A DNA stretch of 32,999 bases from Clostridia bacterium (lineage in GTDB: Bacteria > Bacillota > Clostridia > Oscillospirales > Acutalibacteraceae), in contig JAFWVC010000011.1 of NCBI GenBank assembly GCA_017518415.1, forward strand, positions 1-32,999, in the 5' to 3' direction. The notes beneath the pieces were generated by a model. It saw nothing but the letters and a program-made list of their open reading frames with translations, was not told the origin of the DNA and searched no databases. Position numbers and translations under genes: made by a program. Positions 31,246-32,999 of the stretch are shown one piece after another. The first letter of the stretch is position 1; every line of letters starts with the position of its first letter.

Positions 31246-31257
31246 GCCGGTCTTTTT

Positions 31258-32999
31258 TCAGCGGTTATTGAGATACGCCTTGATGTCGGACACGCCGCGG
31301 AACTTTTCGACCCCGGCGGCGCCGGTGACCACCAGCGTAGGCGCCTGCTTGACGCCGTATTGTTCCACCAGCTCGCGCTCCTCATTGGCGTTGAGCGCGG
31401 TGTAGACGATGCCCGCCTTGTCCAGCAGGGCGGCGGCTACTTTACAGTTGGGGCAGGTGGGCGTTTTGAACAGCAGGACGGTGCTGCCTTCGGCGGCCGG
31501 CTGCGGCGCGGCGGGTTCCGCCTTTGCGCCGTCCGCGGGGGCGTCGGCCGGGCAGCCGTTGCGGCGCAGTTTAGAGTTGGGGATATCGTACAGCTTGCGG
31601 TTGCGGAACTCTTCCGCCTTGCCGTCGTTCCAGTTCTGTACCGGACGGTAATAACCGGTGATACGGCTGTACACTTCGGTCTTCGAGCCGCAGTGCGGGC
31701 ACTCGTATACTTCGCCGGTCAGGTAGCCGTGCTCCCGGCACACCGAGTAGGTGGGGGACAGCGTATAATACGGCAGCTTGTAGTTTTCGGCGATCTTGCG
31801 TACCAGCTCGGCCGCGGCCTTCCAGCTGGGCATCTTCTCGCCCAAAAAGGCGTGGAACACGGTGCCGGAGGTGTACAGCGTCTGCAAATCGTCCTGAATA
31901 TCCAGCGCCTCGAAGATGTCGGCGGTGTAGCCGACCGGCAGGTGGGAGGAGTTGGTATAATACGGCGTATGCCCTTTGTCCGACGCGGTGATAATGTCCG
32001 GGAAGCGCTTGACGTCGTGCTTGGCCAGCCGGTAGGTGGTGGATTCGGCCGGGGTGGCTTCCAGATTATACAGGTCGCCGTACTGCTCCTGATAGTCCGA
32101 CAGCCGCTCGCGCATGTGGTTGAGCACGTCCTTGGTAAACTCCTGGGCCTCGGGCTCGACCAGGCTCTTGCCGATCCACTTGGCGTTCAGGCACGCTTCG
32201 TTCATGCCGACCAGACCGATGGTGGAAAAGTGGTTGTTGAAGGTGCCGAGATACCGGCGGGTATAGGGGTATAACCCTTCGTCCAGCAGGCGGGTGATGA
32301 CGGTGCGTTTGGTTTTGAGAGAGCGCGCGGCGATGTCCATCATCTTGTCCAGCCGGCGGTAGAACTCCGTCTCGTTCTCGGACAGGTAGGCGATGCGCGG
32401 CATGTTGATGGTTACCACGCCGATCGAGCCGGTACTTTCACCGCTGCCGAAGAAGCCGCCGGATTTTTTACGCAGCTCCCGCAGGTCAAGCCGCAGGCGG
32501 CAGCACATGCTGCGCACGTCGCTCGGTTCCATATCGGAGTTGATATAGTTGGAAAAATACGGCGTGCCGTACTTGGCCGTCATCTCAAACAGCAGCTTGT
32601 TGTTCTCCGTTTCGGACCAATCGAAATTGCGGGTGATGGAATAGGTGGGGATCGGGTACTGGAAACCGCGGCCGTTGGCGTCGCCTTCGATCATGATCTC
32701 GATGAAGGCCTTGTTGACCATATCCATCTCTTTCTGGCAGTCTTTATACTTGAACGGCATCTCCTTGCCGCCGACGATGGCCTGCAACTCTGCCAGATCG
32801 GCCGGGACCACCCAGTCGAGCGTGATGTTGGAGAAGGGTGCCTGCGTGCCCCAGCGGCTGGGCGTGTTGACGCCGAAGATGAAGGATTCGATGCACTTTT
32901 TGGTGTCGTGGAAGGAAAGGTTGTCCACCTTGACGAAGGGGGCCAGATAGGTGTCGAAGGAGGAGAAGGCCTGCGCGCCGGCCCATTCATTCTGCATGA
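31258..32999 (-). CDS. nrdD: Anaerobic ribonucleoside-triphosphate reductase NrdD with fused thioredoxin/glutaredoxin-like domain (5' end outside window)
   Basis: The visible 579 residues are the C-terminal part of the class III ribonucleotide reductase, the glycyl-radical enzyme that makes deoxynucleotides without oxygen. The fragment begins at the internal motif QNEWAGAQAFSSFDTYLAPF, so the N-terminus (ATP-cone and first barrel strands) lies beyond the right edge; the first Met here is internal. A Cys-rich metal-binding region (CREHGYLTGEVYECPHCG) precedes the glycyl-radical loop SRITGYYRP. After an Ala/Pro-rich linker (about residues 478-500) comes an extra domain of about 75 residues with the redox motif C515-P-N-C518 and a conserved APT, a thioredoxin/glutaredoxin fold. 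Such a domain probably re-reduces the active site and is served by the adjacent TrxB. Confidence 0.95.
   Translation of the reverse strand, partial: MQNEWAGAQAFSSFDTYLAPFVKVDNLSFHDTKKCIESFIFGVNTPSRWGTQAPFSNITLDWVVPADLAELQAIVGGKEMPFKYKDCQKEMDMVNKAFIEIMIEGDANGRGFQYPIPTYSITRNFDWSETENNKLLFEMTAKYGTPYFSNYINSDMEPSDVRSMCCRLRLDLRELRKKSGGFFGSGESTGSIGVVTINMPRIAYLSENETEFYRRLDKMMDIAARSLKTKRTVITRLLDEGLYPYTRRYLGTFNNHFSTIGLVGMNEACLNAKWIGKSLVEPEAQEFTKDVLNHMRERLSDYQEQYGDLYNLEATPAESTTYRLAKHDVKRFPDIITASDKGHTPYYTNSSHLPVGYTADIFEALDIQDDLQTLYTSGTVFHAFLGEKMPSWKAAAELVRKIAENYKLPYYTLSPTYSVCREHGYLTGEVYECPHCGSKTEVYSRITGYYRPVQNWNDGKAEEFRNRKLYDIPNSKLRRNGCPADAPADGAKAEPAAPQPAAEGSTVLLFKTPTCPNCKVAAALLDKAGIVYTALNANEERELVEQYGVKQAPTLVVTGAAGVEKFRGVSDIKAYLNNR

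Overview
The window looks like a GC-rich, spore-forming, anaerobic Clostridia chromosome, most likely Oscillospiraceae/Ruminococcaceae-like. That placement is an inference from gene content: a small acid-soluble spore protein, a division/cell-wall cluster in the Bacillus-type order (mraZ-rsmH-ftsL-pbpB-spoVD-murE-mraY-ftsW-murG), a DAP-type MurE, a class III (oxygen-sensitive) ribonucleotide reductase and Rnf-family genes. Nothing here fixes the species.

Layout. 1-376: a minus-strand tRNA-Gln with promoter and terminator, beside a palindromic element flanked by a 37-bp duplication of the tRNA 3' end. 377-3181 (minus): an alpha/beta-type SASP with a probable sigma-G promoter, then an operon of a CPBP membrane protease, tadA and a GT2 glycosyltransferase. 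3284-6580 (plus): a hexapeptide-repeat transferase, an orphan family-5 solute-binding lipoprotein and era, ending in a strong terminator. 6617-20329 (plus): the dcw cluster, opened by a sigma-A promoter overlapped by four MraZ boxes at exact 10-bp spacing; it encodes lipid I/II synthesis (MurE, MraY, MurG), a precursor enzyme (MurA), the SEDS polymerase, two tandem PASTA-containing transpeptidases, FtsL and FtsQ/DivIB. murD and ftsA are absent from their common positions. 20400-21648: ftsZ with its own promoter and a bidirectional terminator.

21707-27316 (minus) is the most unusual part: one tightly packed operon rnfC-rnfD-rnfE-rnfA, a membrane-anchored NlpC/P60-like protein, a GtrA-family protein and folE. 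rnfG and rnfB are missing, and most residues that bind flavin or the intramembrane iron-sulfur cluster in the Rnf proteins are replaced. The NlpC/P60-like protein lacks its catalytic Cys and His, and folE has an in-frame TAG. I read this as a redox-reduced, Rnf-derived membrane complex with a pseudoenzyme partner, which is the best candidate here for an undescribed system.

27437-32999: a MecA-like adaptor converging on rpe, an AT-richer XRE regulator bracketed by hairpins (probably acquired), and thioredoxin reductase next to the C-terminal part of an anaerobic ribonucleotide reductase carrying a fused thioredoxin/glutaredoxin-like domain, cut by the window end.

Motif comparisons rely on remembered family consensus; no alignment or database search was run.
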